Shown in pieces: positions 1 to 11,176 of a DNA stretch of 64,000 nucleotides (positions within the stretch are counted from its first letter, which is position 1; every line of letters begins with the position of its first letter). The stretch covers positions 31,187,501 through 31,251,500 of the forward strand of contig CM066998.1 in the NCBI GenBank assembly GCA_033977485.1, written 5' to 3'. Origin of the DNA: Hydrangea macrophylla. Its lineage: Eukaryota > Streptophyta > Magnoliopsida > Cornales > Hydrangeaceae. Below the pieces are notes generated by a model. It did no database searches, was not told the origin of the DNA, and worked only from the letters and a program-made list of their open reading frames with translations. The translations under genes and the position numbers were made by a program.

Positions 1-1
1 A

Positions 2-989
2 TGCCAACGCTGTCAAAAGCTAGGTACTATTTCAAAAAGAAATTCTATGCCCTTAACCCCTATTATCACAATTGAAATATTCGATTATTGGGGCATTGAC
101 TTTATGGGCCCGTTCCCTAAATCAAACAACTGCGAATACATACTCCTAGCTGTGGAGTACGTATCAAAATGGGTGGAAGCAATACCGACGAGACGCAATG
201 ACCACAAAACAGTCATGTCTTTTCTTAAGGAAAACATTTTATCGCGTTTCGGAACCCTAAAAGCATTATTAAGTGACCAAGGCAAGCATTTCTGCAATAG
301 GCCTTTGGAAGCACTACTCAAGAAATATGGGGTACACCATAAAATCGCTCTAGCGTACCACCCACAAACAAACGGGCAGGCGGAGTTGGCTAACCGTGAA
401 ATCAAACACATACTTGAAAAAACGGTTAGTTTCAATAGAAAAGATTGGGCTTACAAACTGACTGATGCTTTATGGACATACCGCACGGCCTTTAAGACAA
501 ATTTAGGAATGTCTCCATATAAGCTAGTGTATGGTAAGGCGTGTCAACTTCCTGTCGAAATAGAACACAAAGCTTATTGGGCAACACGCTCATTAAACTT
601 CGACATTAAAGAAGGAGGACATCTCCGGAAACTGCAGTTGGCAGAACTGGAAGAAATCCGACGAGATGCATATGACAATGCCAAACTCCACAAGGAACGG
701 TTGAAGGCTCGTCATGACCGAACAATTTTTCAAAAATCTTTCGAACTTGGACAGAAAGTTTTATTATATGACTCACGTCTTCATCTCTTCCCGGGAAAAC
801 TCCGATCCCGGTGGACAGGACCTTTCATAGTCAAATCTGTCTTTCCACAATGGGGCTGTAGAGTTATTTAATCTTAAGAACGATGGAAGTTTCAAGGTAA
901 ATGGCCAGAGGATAAAACCGTTTTTAGAAGATTTCCAACCTGAGATCGAGCACATCCAATTGGATGAGCCCGACTATACTTCAAACTAA
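2..989 (+). pseudogene. Athila pol 3' end: integrase (partial, frameshifted)
   Basis: Frame 2 is open from the window edge and encodes the end of the integrase zinc finger (a CxxC pair), then the catalytic core: [10 protein letters not shown] carries the first Asp, LLSDQGKHF the second, and the Glu lies in the [12 protein letters not shown] segment. Downstream, [17 protein letters not shown] and the RWTGPF block are typical of Athila and Tat integrase C-termini. The frame is lost near 850, where one extra A in the run before TGGGGCTGTAG moves the true reading into another frame; that frame continues to a TAA at 987-989. The enzyme would have inserted element cDNA into chromosomes. Apart from the frameshift this part is well preserved, which suggests moderate age. 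Confidence 0.88.
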
Positions 990-1121
990 AACGCCCAAGT
1001 GCGTTCTCCTAATGTTGTTGTATCGTTTCTTTTCCTGTTTTTCGTTTTGTTTTATCTGTTGTCTATCTTTTTGGAATGTGATCCTGATCCTAATCTGCTA
1101 TTCCACTTTTATCTCGTGCAG

Positions 1122-1607
1122 GCTGTCCACTATGAGAGATGACGATATTCACTCGATAGGGTCATGGGCTGATTCAGAGTATCAGAACCCACAGTGGACT
1201 GCTGATGAAATAGCATTTTGCTTATCTCCATACCAAGGGCCAGGAGTCGATGACATCATTGACTTATCCTACGAATATATCCCGTATGATCCTGCGCTCC
1301 TTCAGATCAACCCATTTGCGCACATGGAACTCCCTGACGAGGAGGGAGAGCCGGAAGGATATGCTGTGTGGGAGGTCGACGACGCTCTAATGGAACAATG
1401 GGAAAATGATTCAATGTGGGAGCCATGGGAAGAAGAGGACTTACAAGATGTGGTGCTCGAACGCCATAATGCTATTTTCACATATGTTGATGACTTTCTG
1501 GTCGTCCAAGTGGTTCCCTATATTTATGTCCATTTGAGCTATTTGTTGTTCAGGCTTCAATGCCCTCTACCTGCTAGTGCACCTGGGGATATCCAGCCAA
1601 TAGTGAG
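1122..1607 (+). CDS. acidic ORF between pol and the env-like gene, unknown function
   Basis: An ORF with its first sensible ATG at 1132 encodes a strongly acidic segment (MRDDDIHSIGSWADSEY, then many Glu, Asp and Trp residues) followed by a more hydrophobic part. The upstream sequence is a pyrimidine-rich run ending in GTGCAG at 1121, a good 3' splice site, so 1122 may be an exon start. At 1607/1608 the sequence AG|GTTAAC resembles a 5' splice site and the next pyrimidine-rich acceptor ends at 1723. Unspliced, the frame stays open to 1737 but through a low-complexity Phe/Leu stretch translated from the pyrimidine tract, which is unlikely to be protein. I do not recognise the product. It may be a lineage-specific accessory protein or chance coding. 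Confidence 0.35.
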
Positions 1608-1723
1608 GTTAACTCTGGGTCACATTCCGTTTTTTTTTCTTTTCGTTTTGCTCTTCCTTTTTGTTTTTCTGTTGCTCTTGTTAACTTATTTTTTCCGTTT
1701 TCATTGTTGTTTCCCTTTGTCAG
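1608..1723 (+). other. possible intron in the Athila post-pol region
   Basis: The segment begins GTTAAC after an AG and ends in a long T/C-rich run with TTTGTCAG. Length (116 bp) and composition suit a plant intron. If it is removed, the upstream acidic frame runs about 15 more codons to a stop near 1770. No transcript evidence is available. Confidence 0.3.
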
Positions 1724-1835
1724 GAATATCACTATGAATCTACCATTCCCACCGCTGTTCCTTCCACATTAACTCTTCCATGGGTTTGGGCACTATATAC
1801 GGTCCCCGAATACTCCACCGCAAGAGGAAAATCTA

Positions 1836-2045
1836 TTGCGCAATCATGCTCCTTTATCCTTATCTCCATGCGGATCACCTCCTGCCTGTGATATCAATTC
1901 CTTGTCAAGTTCAGACTTTCTTGATGATGTCCTCACTGCTTTCCGACTGTTCTGGGAAAGGGAATCATCAAGTTCAGACTCTACATTTGCAGTTCTGGTG
2001 GAGGAAGAAGTTGTGGAAGAAGAAATTTTCATTCTCGAAGCATAG
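1836..2045 (+). CDS. second small acidic ORF, unknown function
   Basis: A 69-codon frame starts at an ATG and ends in a Ser- and Glu-rich tail (AVLVEEEVVEEEIFILEA). It follows the first acidic ORF in a different frame and may be its shifted continuation. I do not recognise it, and its short length makes it uncertain. The region after it (2050-2360) is AT-rich and contains GTTGGGGG runs that resemble polypurine tracts. Confidence 0.2.
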   Translation: MRNHAPLSLSPCGSPPACDINSLSSSDFLDDVLTAFRLFWERESSSSDSTFAVLVEEEVVEEEIFILEA

Positions 2046-2376
2046 TGTTTAACTTCAATTGTTTTCTTTCATTTCTACTTTATTTCATCAATTGAAGTGT
2101 ATTCCTAGACGGAGTTTTTAGTAATTTCAGCTTTCTTTTCATTTTTCTTTATCAATAAGGTTTTAAACACCAAGTTGGGGGCATGAATATTATAAGTGGA
2201 TGATATTTTAAGGATTTATTTATATAAAATTTATAATGTTCTATTATGAGGTTGACGTTTTTGGCTTACATATTCTGGCAATGCACTGTTTTATCCTTAT
2301 TCTGTATGACCAGATCAATGTTGGTTAGTTGGGGGTGTATAATTTCTTAATTCAGAAATATTGTAGGATTTCTATG

Positions 2377-2563
2377 TTCGATCGATCGAACGTGTCTTGA
2401 TCGATCGAGCGTGTCATCCTCTCGAGCGCTTGAGAAGAACTCAATCGATCGACTGTTCGATCGATCGCTCATACTCGATCGATCGAAACCTGTTTTTAAA
2501 CAAGGCATTGTTTCGAAGTTTCAATCAGTCACTCCTTCTCTCTCCTTTACTCGAGCGATCGAA
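2377..2563 (+). repeat. array of TTCGATCGATCGAA-type palindromes (seven units)
   Basis: Self-complementary 12-14-mers occur at 2377, 2397, 2421 (CTCGAGCGCTTGAG), 2441, 2456, 2474 and 2550. Units differ mainly by C-to-T or G-to-A changes at CG positions, as expected after cytosine methylation. The array lies in the transcribed region between pol and the env-like ORF. Confidence 0.85.
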
Positions 2564-2840
2564 CACAGAGAGGACCTCCCACGATTTTGGCTTCCCCTAC
2601 TTCAAACTACATCCATTAAGGAGCTCCGGATTCCCCGGATCGTTAGTGGCACCACCGGCACCCTACACCCAGCGCGTCTCTCGAGGTGAGACCCGAATCA
2701 TCCCTCGTATTTCTTTTCCTTTCAAATTCATATGGGAGTGCCCCCATTGATTCTTTAACTCCTTTTTGTAGTGTTATTCATGTATTGGTTGTTTTTGGGC
2801 CATCCCCATTCTCAATCGTTGCAACTGCCGCTTCGCTGTT

Positions 2841-2917
2841 CTCGATCGATCGAACAGGTTTCGATCGATCGAACCAAAGATACTCTTGATCGATCGAACA
2901 GGCTTCGATCGATCGAA
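2841..2917 (+). repeat. second TTCGATCGATCGAA palindrome array (four units)
   Basis: Near-perfect palindromes start at 2841, 2860, 2886 and 2904, with start-to-start distances of about 19, 26 and 18. The array lies just upstream of the splice-acceptor-like sequence in front of the env-like ORF. Confidence 0.88.
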
Positions 2918-2997
2918 GTGTGGCAGTTTCTTTCTTTTTATTGTTTGCCCTGTATTAATGTGTTCTCTCATTGCTTATTCCTTTTCAGGGCTTTATC

Positions 2998-4503
2998 ATG
3001 AATCCGATCACTGGCTACCACAAATCTAAGCCGTTCGACCTCGCTATACCCGACCCAGTTCCAGATCACGGGTTTAGAAACAAGGAAAACCGCGTTTGGT
3101 TCACCCGTTACTTCCAGTCGCGGAAGGTCATGATCGAGCGTCCCCTTGAGACTGCCTGGCTGGCTACTCCGTGGTACCTTTCACGGATACGTGCCATGCC
3201 CCAGTGGTACACACTATTCTCCCAGCCTAAGCAAGTGAATCTATCTTGGATACGGGAGGCGTGTGCGACGATGATCTAGGATCCGATTGCTCCATTCACC
3301 CTTCGTTCATTTTTTTGCGGACGAGAGATCATTTTCAGTCCGACTACCATTGCTGCTGCTCTTGGGGTACCGGAGGTACGAAATTGTGTATACCCACATC
3401 GACCCGACACACCTCAGCTATCACTGACCATCATTATCTGAGAGATCACCGAAGGAGCTCTTCCGACATGGGATGGCGAGGCTCTTATTCCCGACCTCCA
3501 CCTCACAGATAATTACCATATGCTCCATTTTGCCTTGAGCAATTGCCTTTTAGTGACCTCGTATCGGGAAAAGATCGCGGCATGGTATGCTCGTGTCTTA
3601 TACGCGATCTGGATACGGCAGCCAGTCTATTTACCCCACCTTTACATCGACTTCATGCGACACCCTACACGCTATATTCAAGCCAAGAAGCACCTGAAGG
3701 GTGCTTGGGCTATTCATAGGGTGATCGAGCATGCGGGTATCATTCCTTTGGCAGGAGATGCGACTGCCCAGTCCCGCAGTCGTTTTGGAGAGACAGCTTC
3801 CCGCCGGTCCGATGCGCAGAAGAGGAAGCGAAAAGGAAAAGGCAAGGCGAAGGTGGGAGAGAAGAGGAGACGTCGAGGCAGGACTGATACTGAGGGATCT
3901 GCTTCTAGGACGCCCACAGAGGCTGAGGAGCGTGATTCTGATGAGGAGGTTGACCCGGTGGAGGAGGTTGCCCGTTTTGCGTTGAGACAGCGGTCTCAGG
4001 CTCCTGTCTAGGGAGAGTCCTCTTCCGCGCCTCTCCCTACGATTCCCGGGTTTCTATTAGAGGAGAGGGAGGCCCGGATTAGACTCGAGGGCAAGATAGA
4101 TCACGTATCCACCATGCTGACGACCCTATTAGTCCATCTAGGGTTTGATCCGATCGTGCCCCCATCTTCCCCTCCATCTGCACCCCCACCCACTACTACA
4201 CCATCTTCCTCTGCTCCTACTGGTCCTCCGGTTGATCCTTTCGCACCATCTACTTCAGCAGCACCATCTATGCCTGATCCTCCTGTTTCTGCACCACCTA
4301 CCGATCCATCCACATCATCGGCGGCACCATCTGCTACGGAGGTACCACTTTCACCTTCTCCCGTCGTAGTTGACACATCCTTATCTATACTAGACACTAC
4401 GACTACGAGTGCCCCAGCAGCATCGACTGTTGCTGAGGGTGGCGGTGGGGATGCTCCTGATATTTTTATTGAGATATTATCAGATGTCGCCGATGATGTC
4501 TAG
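2998..4503 (+). pseudogene. Athila env-like ORF (putative plant transposon protein), with in-frame stops
   Basis: One frame runs from ATG 2998 to 4503 with stops at 3277-3279 (TAG), 3439-3441 (TGA) and 4009-4011 (TAG). The N-terminal half has the pattern of the plant 'putative transposon protein' family found after Athila pol genes: a segment around FFCGREIIFSPTTIAAALG, then a helical block around HMLHFALSNCLLVTS. Next comes a very basic region (KRKRKGKGKAKVGEKRRRRG, near 3820-3870) and, after the third stop, a long Pro/Ser/Thr-rich tail. A pyrimidine-rich run ending in TTTTCAG just before the ATG looks like a 3' splice site, which fits expression from a spliced RNA. I see no clear signal peptide or transmembrane segment, so an envelope role is only by analogy of position. 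Confidence 0.7.
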
Positions 4504-6659
4504 TCCTGAGGGATGGGTATTATTGATTGTTTGTGTATTTTGGTTCTTGTGGTTGGATTTGGAGGTGTTGTTTGGTTGATTGGATATATTTGTGGATACT
4601 TTGTATTATTGGTGGGTGGTGTATATATTTTGGATTTTAGTTTATATGATGTATATTATCACTGTTCTATTCTTTCATCTTATTATTTGTCCAGTGATGC
4701 GTTCTGTTTTATGCATGGATCCCTTGCTTTATAGTTAATTCCTGTTTGCCTTGTTGCTGTTTGGAGTTTGTATGCCTTCTGTACAGGTTGTTGCACTTCT
4801 GATTCTTATGATTATATACATCAGGTGATATCTCTCTATCTATCTTTGAAAATCGTCTGTTGTGGACATTGCAATTTTTAGTTGGGGGTGGGATGTAGAT
4901 AGATAATCCCCTGTGCATATTAATTACCTAACAATCTGGACCGCTCTATCTATTGCTAATGTCATACAATCTCCATTCGAAGTTAGAATTAACTTAAAAT
5001 TTCAAAATTTCCTAAATTTCAATTTTTGAATTAAATTGGTAGAATTATTTTGAATATTCACTTCTGTTTAGCTGTTATCAAGCAATGACACGATCATTTT
5101 ATTCTCATCCTTTTATGAATTAAGTTCACACAGTTTTCTAGTTCTCTAGGATGAATGCATATGTTGACCATTCCTGTATCTAAATCATTTGCACATGTTA
5201 ATAGCTATGCAGAAAACATAAAATAAGTGTTAACACGACTTTTGTACTTTAAAGAATGAAGTAGTGAAAACTAGTCACCCTTAGTGAGCTTTTGAATGTG
5301 ATCTTCATTTATGAGGGAATTATCACATTAATTTTGAATTATTTTCATTGAAAATGCCGGTTAAAATTCGTTGACTAGTCTCTATTTCATCATTTTGGCT
5401 GCTTATTAGAGGAGAATGCTCAGGATTTACCAATTAGACTCAATGAACATTTAAGTGTTAAAAAATTAAGAAGTTGGGAAAATGATTTAAGCCATCGTTA
5501 TTTACTCCTTACTTTTCCATATACCGTTATCAACACTTTAAATATGTGTTGTTCTTAACCTCACCCCTAGTAGATACTTCCAAGATTCTAAATCCCTAAT
5601 TTTATACTTTGGCCTCAATGAACCCCATTGTACATCGAAGGTGATTAAATTTTTGAAGTATATTATGAGGAGGGAGTAGTTGTGGGAGGGGCTACATAAA
5701 AGAGAAAAAGAAGAAGAAGGAGTAGCTCTCCAAATATTTTAAAAAAAAATATGATGATAAAATGAAATGAATGATGATATGAATGGAGAGGATGGTTGGA
5801 ATAAAGTGAAGAAGTTACTGAATACAGCCACATGCTGAAAATGTGCAATTTCTTACCTCTCTAATCTCTACCCTACTAAATAAAAACGGAAAAGTCAAAG
5901 CCTTAATGATTCTCTACAACTTAGTTTAAACATGAAAGTGTAAATTGAGTTATCCACGGTATTTCGCTCCTCTAGTAAGTAGTATTCCTTTTAGGAGACT
6001 ATACACTCTAAAATGTTCGTCTTTTATGGAGTCGAGTATGAAAGCATTAGTATCCGAAAAAAAAAGTCACTCCTATCAAAGCTTTCATACCATGTGCGAT
6101 TATTATTCACCAAGTTTCAGTGAGATGTTCATTTGTGAGTGTAATAACTATGTGAGGATTGAGTTAAAACTACGAGTTCTGAGAGTATGATAGTTTAAAC
6201 AACTCTAAATAAAGTTGATGTATAGATGTTAATGTCACACACACACGGATACATGGATGTGACACTTATGTTATTTTTATCTTGGTGACATGAGGAACAT
6301 GTGCATTTCTTTCATGGTTTGAATGAGGATGATATGTCTGTAGAGCTAAATTAATAGTTGAATAAAAAGGGAATGTTTAAAAGATTGTTCTATATCTTTT
6401 TGAGCTAAATCAGAGAATTTTGTGGGTATATTCACTGCAAACCCTCACGAGACAACACTCGTCCGCTAGGGGGAACCTAGGGGTTTAACGGCTTGTTGCA
6501 TTCGCTAAATGCAACCGCGATTCCTGCGAAAGTGAATTAGATAGTTTTCTTTCTTGCTATGTTAGTTTAGTAGTCTGGTTTAGTATTTTAGTTTTTCCGT
6601 TATAGTTATAGTTTAGCTTGTTTTTATTTTCGCTCTATTGCTAGGGACTAGCAACTCGC
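4504..6659 (+). other. long noncoding region between env-like ORF and 3' LTR
   Basis: AT-rich, with no supported coding frame. It holds an extra PPT-like GTTGGGGGTGGGA run at 4881-4893, a purine-rich stretch near 5690-5760 and a short CA run near 6237. The last part (6440-6660), containing AGGGGTTTAACGGCTTG and GCTAGGGACTAGCAA, resembles the segment preceding the polypurine tract in other Athila elements. Confidence 0.6.
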
Positions 6660-6672
6660 TAGTTGGGGGTTG
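6659..6672 (+). promoter_or_regulatory. polypurine tract of the Athila element
   Basis: TAGTTGGGGGTTG lies immediately before the first TG of the inferred 3' LTR. It primes plus-strand DNA synthesis in this class. It was preferred over similar runs at 2175, 2328 and 4881 because the resulting LTR (about 1.6 kb) has the expected size and the upstream GGGACTAGCAA context fits. Confidence 0.6.
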
Positions 6673-6925
6673 TGACAAGCGGGAGTATTTGTAAAATACA
6701 ACCGCGCTAAAAGAAGAAAAAGTATGGATTTAGTTTATAATTCCTCCAGTTATCTGCAATTTGAATTACAATGCTAGTTTATGAACATATTGATTAAACT
6801 ATGATAAGTTGTGTGTTTTTAGCTGTAATTTGTGCAGACTGCAGTTGCTGTGTGAAGAATAGAAAGATAACGATGAAGGGAAATGCTGAATTCTAAAGAA
6901 GATATGTAAAAGCTGAAATGAAGAG

Positions 6926-7037
6926 TTCGAGCGATTGAAGACCTTTCGATCGATCAAAGGTTCGATCGATCGAGATAATTTCAAGCGATCGAAGTCCCCA
7001 AGAGTTCAATCGATCGAGAAACGTTCGATCGATCGAA
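6926..7037 (+). promoter_or_regulatory. palindrome array upstream of the Athila LTR TATA-like box
   Basis: Six TTCGATCGATCGAA-type units (starting 6926, 6945, 6961, 6980, 7005 and 7024) end 70 bp before the TATA-like sequence at 7107. Spacing is 16-25 bp. The position suggests a U3 promoter module; function is inferred only. Confidence 0.7.
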
Positions 7038-7532
7038 CATGCCTTTTATCAGATTTTTACGTGCACGCAGCAGAATGTATGGGAAACCCTAGCATTAGGT
7101 TTCTGCTATTTATACTCATATTATAGACGTCCATAAGGACGCCCACTTTCCATTTTATCAGTTTTTACATAGAGAGAGAGAGAGTGTTCTACTTTATTTT
7201 TTGTAGGTTTTGGTGATTGAACATTGAATTCAAGTGAAGGTTATTAATAGCTCGTTCGTTCCAGGTTTTGATATATTAGTTTTGTTTGCATTCTTTCAGT
7301 AGTTTACATAGTTTAAATCTGCATAGATCATCGTTTTACGTGTTGGTAGTTGATAAATCATAGATTTTCATCGATTGCATGTTTAAACCTCATCCAAACA
7401 CAACCTTAATGAATTTTTACGTTAATAATAAATCTGTGACACTCCAGACGATGTCTGAGTAGTCCCCGGGTTGGGAGATCACGATGAAACCGTGATCTCA
7501 GACCTCTGCCATGCAGCAGAATAATCCCTGTG

Positions 7533-7652
7533 TTCGATCGATCGAGGTAGTTCGATCGATCGGACCAGAGACACAGTCGAGCGATCGAAGACAGTTCGAT
7601 CGATCGAGAGATGAGGTAGTTCGATCGATCGAAAGCGCGTCGATCGATCGAA
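7533..7652 (+). repeat. palindrome array in the transcribed part of the Athila LTR
   Basis: Six or seven TTCGATCGATCGAA-type units follow each other with short spacers. A 15-bp inverted repeat (GATCACG...CGTGATC) lies just upstream at about 7477-7499. Confidence 0.8.
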
Positions 7653-8312
7653 CACCCTTTTTCTTGAGGACCTTCTATGCAGTATTCCTAGACTTTCTGT
7701 TTTACTGGATTGTTATCAAACTGTCCCCAAACGCTCAGTTTGTCAAAACAGTATGTGAATTTTAAGCCTTGAGGCATTTTTCTTCAATAACTTTTGCAAA
7801 CCACCCTCAATGCTAATACCATTGTAGGTGAGAGTCTTAACTATTGATTTAAACCGCTTTTGTGTATTTCAAACTCCAGTGTGATGATATAGTCCTGGAC
7901 ATGAAAGGGCTATGGATTCTTTATTCTAAGAGAAATACAGAATACTGTTGAGGACGTACTCCATTGAGCTTCAATGCAACTGCATGGTAGATGGCTAGGT
8001 CGCGGTGGATTCGTGTAATCCCAACATTCCTTTTTAATTAAGAAAAACACATTTTAAATTATCACTTTAATTAATTAGTTGGTAATTAGTTTATTTTAGT
8101 TTAATTATTTTTAGTAGTTGATAAATTGTGGGACTTTGTGTTCTACATTTCTTTAAAATATTGAATTTTATTTTCCCTTTTTGAGATTAATCTAAGTATT
8201 TAGTTTACCACCTTCCCTGTGGGATCAACTTGGACTTAACCAGATTACTACTTGCACGATTACCTACACTTGGGTATAGCACACAAGCGCACACAGAAAA
8301 ATTCTCGTGTCA

Positions 8313-8459
8313 ATCTACCCTTCATACAAGGGGCAAACTTCGGTCACCTACCTCGTTTGCCCAAAACCTCCAATGAACCTTCCTCCAAACTAGGGGCAAA
8401 CTTCGGTCATTTACCTCGTTTGCCTACCGATCCCACTTCATGCCCTTCAAACTAGGGGT
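8313..8459 (+). mobile_element. fragment of Tat-like element B 3' UTR with GGCAAAC repeats
   Basis: Two copies of a unit (GGGGCAAACTTCGGTCA followed about 20 bp later by TCGTTTGCC) lie here. The sequence is interrupted by element A and resumes at 23488 with GGGGCAAACTTCG, so both pieces belong to the same older element. Confidence 0.65.
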
Positions 8460-11000
8460 TGTGGATATCGCCGTCATTTGGGCCCACTTTTAAAATATTT
8501 TTCAAATTCAAATTCAAATACGAGTCGCCACTTAATTTTTAAAGGGAAAAATTAAGAAACCATTTAAAGACAAACCGATCTTTTGCGAAACCAAAGATAA
8601 ACTGGGTCCGGGGATTATGGAATGAAAGGGGAAGGAGCCCGGCGGACTAAAACACCCCCTTTCATCCTATCTCGCGATAGGCCTCTACTCAACATCCTTT
8701 TTAATCAAGTTAATAATCTAAGCATGCCCTCAATTAATACATATGTACATATACATTACACAAGCGTGTCGGAAATGGTGTAAAAATTGCTAATGACAAA
8801 ATATCATTCATAAGCCACGTAATTCAAGTAGCAAGCAACATGATATGCAAGTAAGGAACTAGAAAACATACCTGGGATCCGGCCGCGAATATTAAACGTG
8901 CAATGCATGCAAGAACAAAATAAATCTATGAAAAGGTCTTTAACACATATATACACATAAGGCAAAACCTAGGCTAAGGTATCACACATGGAGTCGAGAA
9001 TCAATATAAATCAAATAATAGAATTAAACTAGAGAAGAGATGAGAAACTGTACCTCAAATGCGCTACAAAACAAAGATTAGTCCACATGCTTCACATAAT
9101 AATATGATATCAAAAATCAATCCCAATCCTCTAGCTTAGATCTATTAAGCATGAAATCCAACTTTATTCAATGGCTAGCTCTAATCATAAGCATTGATGT
9201 ACATGAATGAATGAATGTGAATAAGAATAAAACATGGATTTATTTATTTATTTGGATCACTTAGCCTCTGGATTTAAACTAAATTATCTTTATTCAAAAC
9301 ATGGTTTGGGTCCCAAGACATTAGGGAGCCATTTGAGTTGAAATGAATAAGATTAGACAAAAACAGTAGCAGTTTTTTATGAATTACAGAGAGCAGACCA
9401 GATTTTAATAAATAGAAATGAAATACTTCCAACGGTTGGATCTTAATGATTTTTGGATATGTTATGCCTCTGTGAGTCTAGTTTCTAACCCAAAAGGCAA
9501 ATCGAAGGTTCAACGGTTAGATCTTCGGGAATATGGAAAATACTAGACCTCACTCAGGATTTTACAACTCTCTGTCCAGAGATCTTGTATGATTTTGTAA
9601 AAATAGCAAACAAATCTGAATTGCTTCATTCTTTTTAGGGAACCTTCCTAACACATTTAAGGTTCTTATAAAAAATTATTTTGAGTCACAAACACCTTAT
9701 TAAAGCTCTGATTTACTAATTTCAAAAACGTTTTACTGTTCTGAAACTACTCTGAAACTCTGGACAAATTGTGGTTGACTCACAAAACCCATGATCAAAC
9801 CCCTCTAAACATAAAACCACCTTAAAACAAAATTACAGTGGTAGATTACTGTGTTATTGACACTTTCCCGTTGGTTTTACTTGATTTCAACGGTTAGATT
9901 TCGAACTAAAAATCTTTGATCGAAAACAGTTTGTGAAATCACTGTTTTCGTTTTGCTAGTTCAACTTTGTTGGTTGACCTCAACTATTAAATCACAATGT
10001 TGGGCTTAAACCAAATCATTTCTTCTACCATTTAATGGTCATTGAAGACTAAAGACATCTTTAGACTTATGGATTTTTGATGAAGTATGACATGAACTTC
10101 ACAAAATCCAAAACAATGAACACAAACTCATGGACCAAAACTTTGAGTTCTAAACATTGCTCCTACCACTTGGTGGTCATTGGAGGCTAAAGACACACAT
10201 ACATGTAGGTTTTGGATGAAGTATAGAGAACTTCTCAAAATCCAAGGAAGAGATTAGTCTAAGCCATAAAGGTGGACTTAAACTAAACTACTTCTCCTAC
10301 CATTTGATGGTCATTGGTGACTAAAAAAAAACAAATCTACTCTAATCTCCATGGAATATAGTATGAATTCCATAAGATTCATAATAAAGAGATCCTAGTC
10401 ATGAGTTGATACTAGTATCTCACCAACTATGTGTAGATTATGACCATGATTCATTTTAATCTCCATATGGATCATAAGATCATAGGAAACTAAGGAATCA
10501 AAACTCAAAGAGTTTCAATGAGATATGGAAGATCTCATGAACCTTATGAATGAAATAAAAATAAAGGAAATCAAAGTTTTATTTAAGAACACAAATTCTT
10601 CAAAACTAATTTATCTCAAACCCAAGGCATTAATTAGATCCAAATTAATGAAATGTTATGAGATTCAATCACAAGTTCTTGGTGGTGTGTGATGAAATGG
10701 GGTAAGAAGAGTGGTTTTGAAAAGGTGAAAAGTTCCTAGATCTAAGAACTTGTGATTGAATTAGCCTAACTTTACCAAGGATTAAGAGGTTACCTCTATG
10801 ACCTCAAAGAATTCTTCAATTTCTTGTGAAGTTCTTCCAAGATCTTCAAATTCTTCTAAAAAATCTTTAAATTCTTCAAGAATTTCTTCTCTTCTTCTCA
10901 ATTCTCTATATAATTCTCTCTCTAAACTCAAGTATATCTCTTGTATATGTTTGTATATTGATTCAAAAGTTCAAGTCCCTCTTAATGAAGATGAAAGTAT

Positions 11001-11010
11001 GTTTATATAG
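11001..11010 (-). promoter_or_regulatory. TATA box of element A 3' LTR
   Basis: Minus strand CTATATAAAC, about 80 bp downstream of the palindrome array at 11089-11176. The same sequence occurs in the 5' LTR at 22759-22768, which would drive the element. Confidence 0.7.
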
Positions 11011-11088
11011 GCCACCATTTCAAGGATAAATGGGTAAATTCGGGTGGAGACCCGTGTGCCAAGTTTTCTTCTAGAACATGTGAAAGCG

Positions 11089-11176
11089 GCACTCGACGGC
11101 TCGCGGCGACATTCGCTGAGTGCCGGGCGGCATTCGCTGAGTGCCAGGCGGCACTCAGTGAGTGCCGTCGGGTTTT
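11089..11176 (-). promoter_or_regulatory. GC-rich palindrome array in element A LTR
   Basis: Repeated GGCACTC(A/G)xTGAGTGCC words, including the 8+1+8 inverted repeat GGCACTCAGTGAGTGCC at 11150-11166, stand out against the AT-rich LTR. The homologous array in the other LTR (about 22862-22950) has a small length difference, so the block is prone to length change. Confidence 0.75.

Larger units (their letters stand above)
1..8312 (+). mobile_element. Athila-type Ty3/gypsy element, 5'-truncated by the window edge
   Basis: The stretch reads in order: end of integrase, small acidic ORFs, env-like ORF, long noncoding region, polypurine tract and 3' LTR. An env-like ORF after pol and an LTR ending in a CCCTGTGGGATC-type tail are features of the Athila lineage. 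Its 5' LTR, gag and most of pol lie left of the window. The sequence to the right (8313 on) resumes a Tat-like 3' UTR, so the element was inserted into element B. Because the left end is missing, no target-site duplication can be checked and the right end is known only to within some tens of bases. Confidence 0.85.
6673..8312 (+). repeat. Athila 3' LTR
   Basis: It starts TGACAAGCGGGAG after the polypurine tract and ends near 8312 after the Athila-like tail CCTGTGGGATCAACTTGG and TTACTACTTGCACGATTACC. It contains a TATA-like TATTTATA at 7107-7114 and two palindrome arrays, one upstream and one about 420 bp downstream of it. The exact right end is uncertain because the 5' LTR is outside the window. 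Confidence 0.7.

Noticed and set aside
2397..2889. Ser-Ile-Asp-Arg repeat proteins over the palindrome arrays
   Set aside because: Peptides with SIDRSIDR arise wherever TCGATCGATCGA is translated, on either strand and in several elements; the sequences are noncoding repeats.
4894..6672. Start of the Athila LTR at the purine-rich run near 4881
   Set aside because: It would give a 3.4 kb LTR, and the better polypurine tract with typical Athila context lies at 6659-6672. Not fully excluded.
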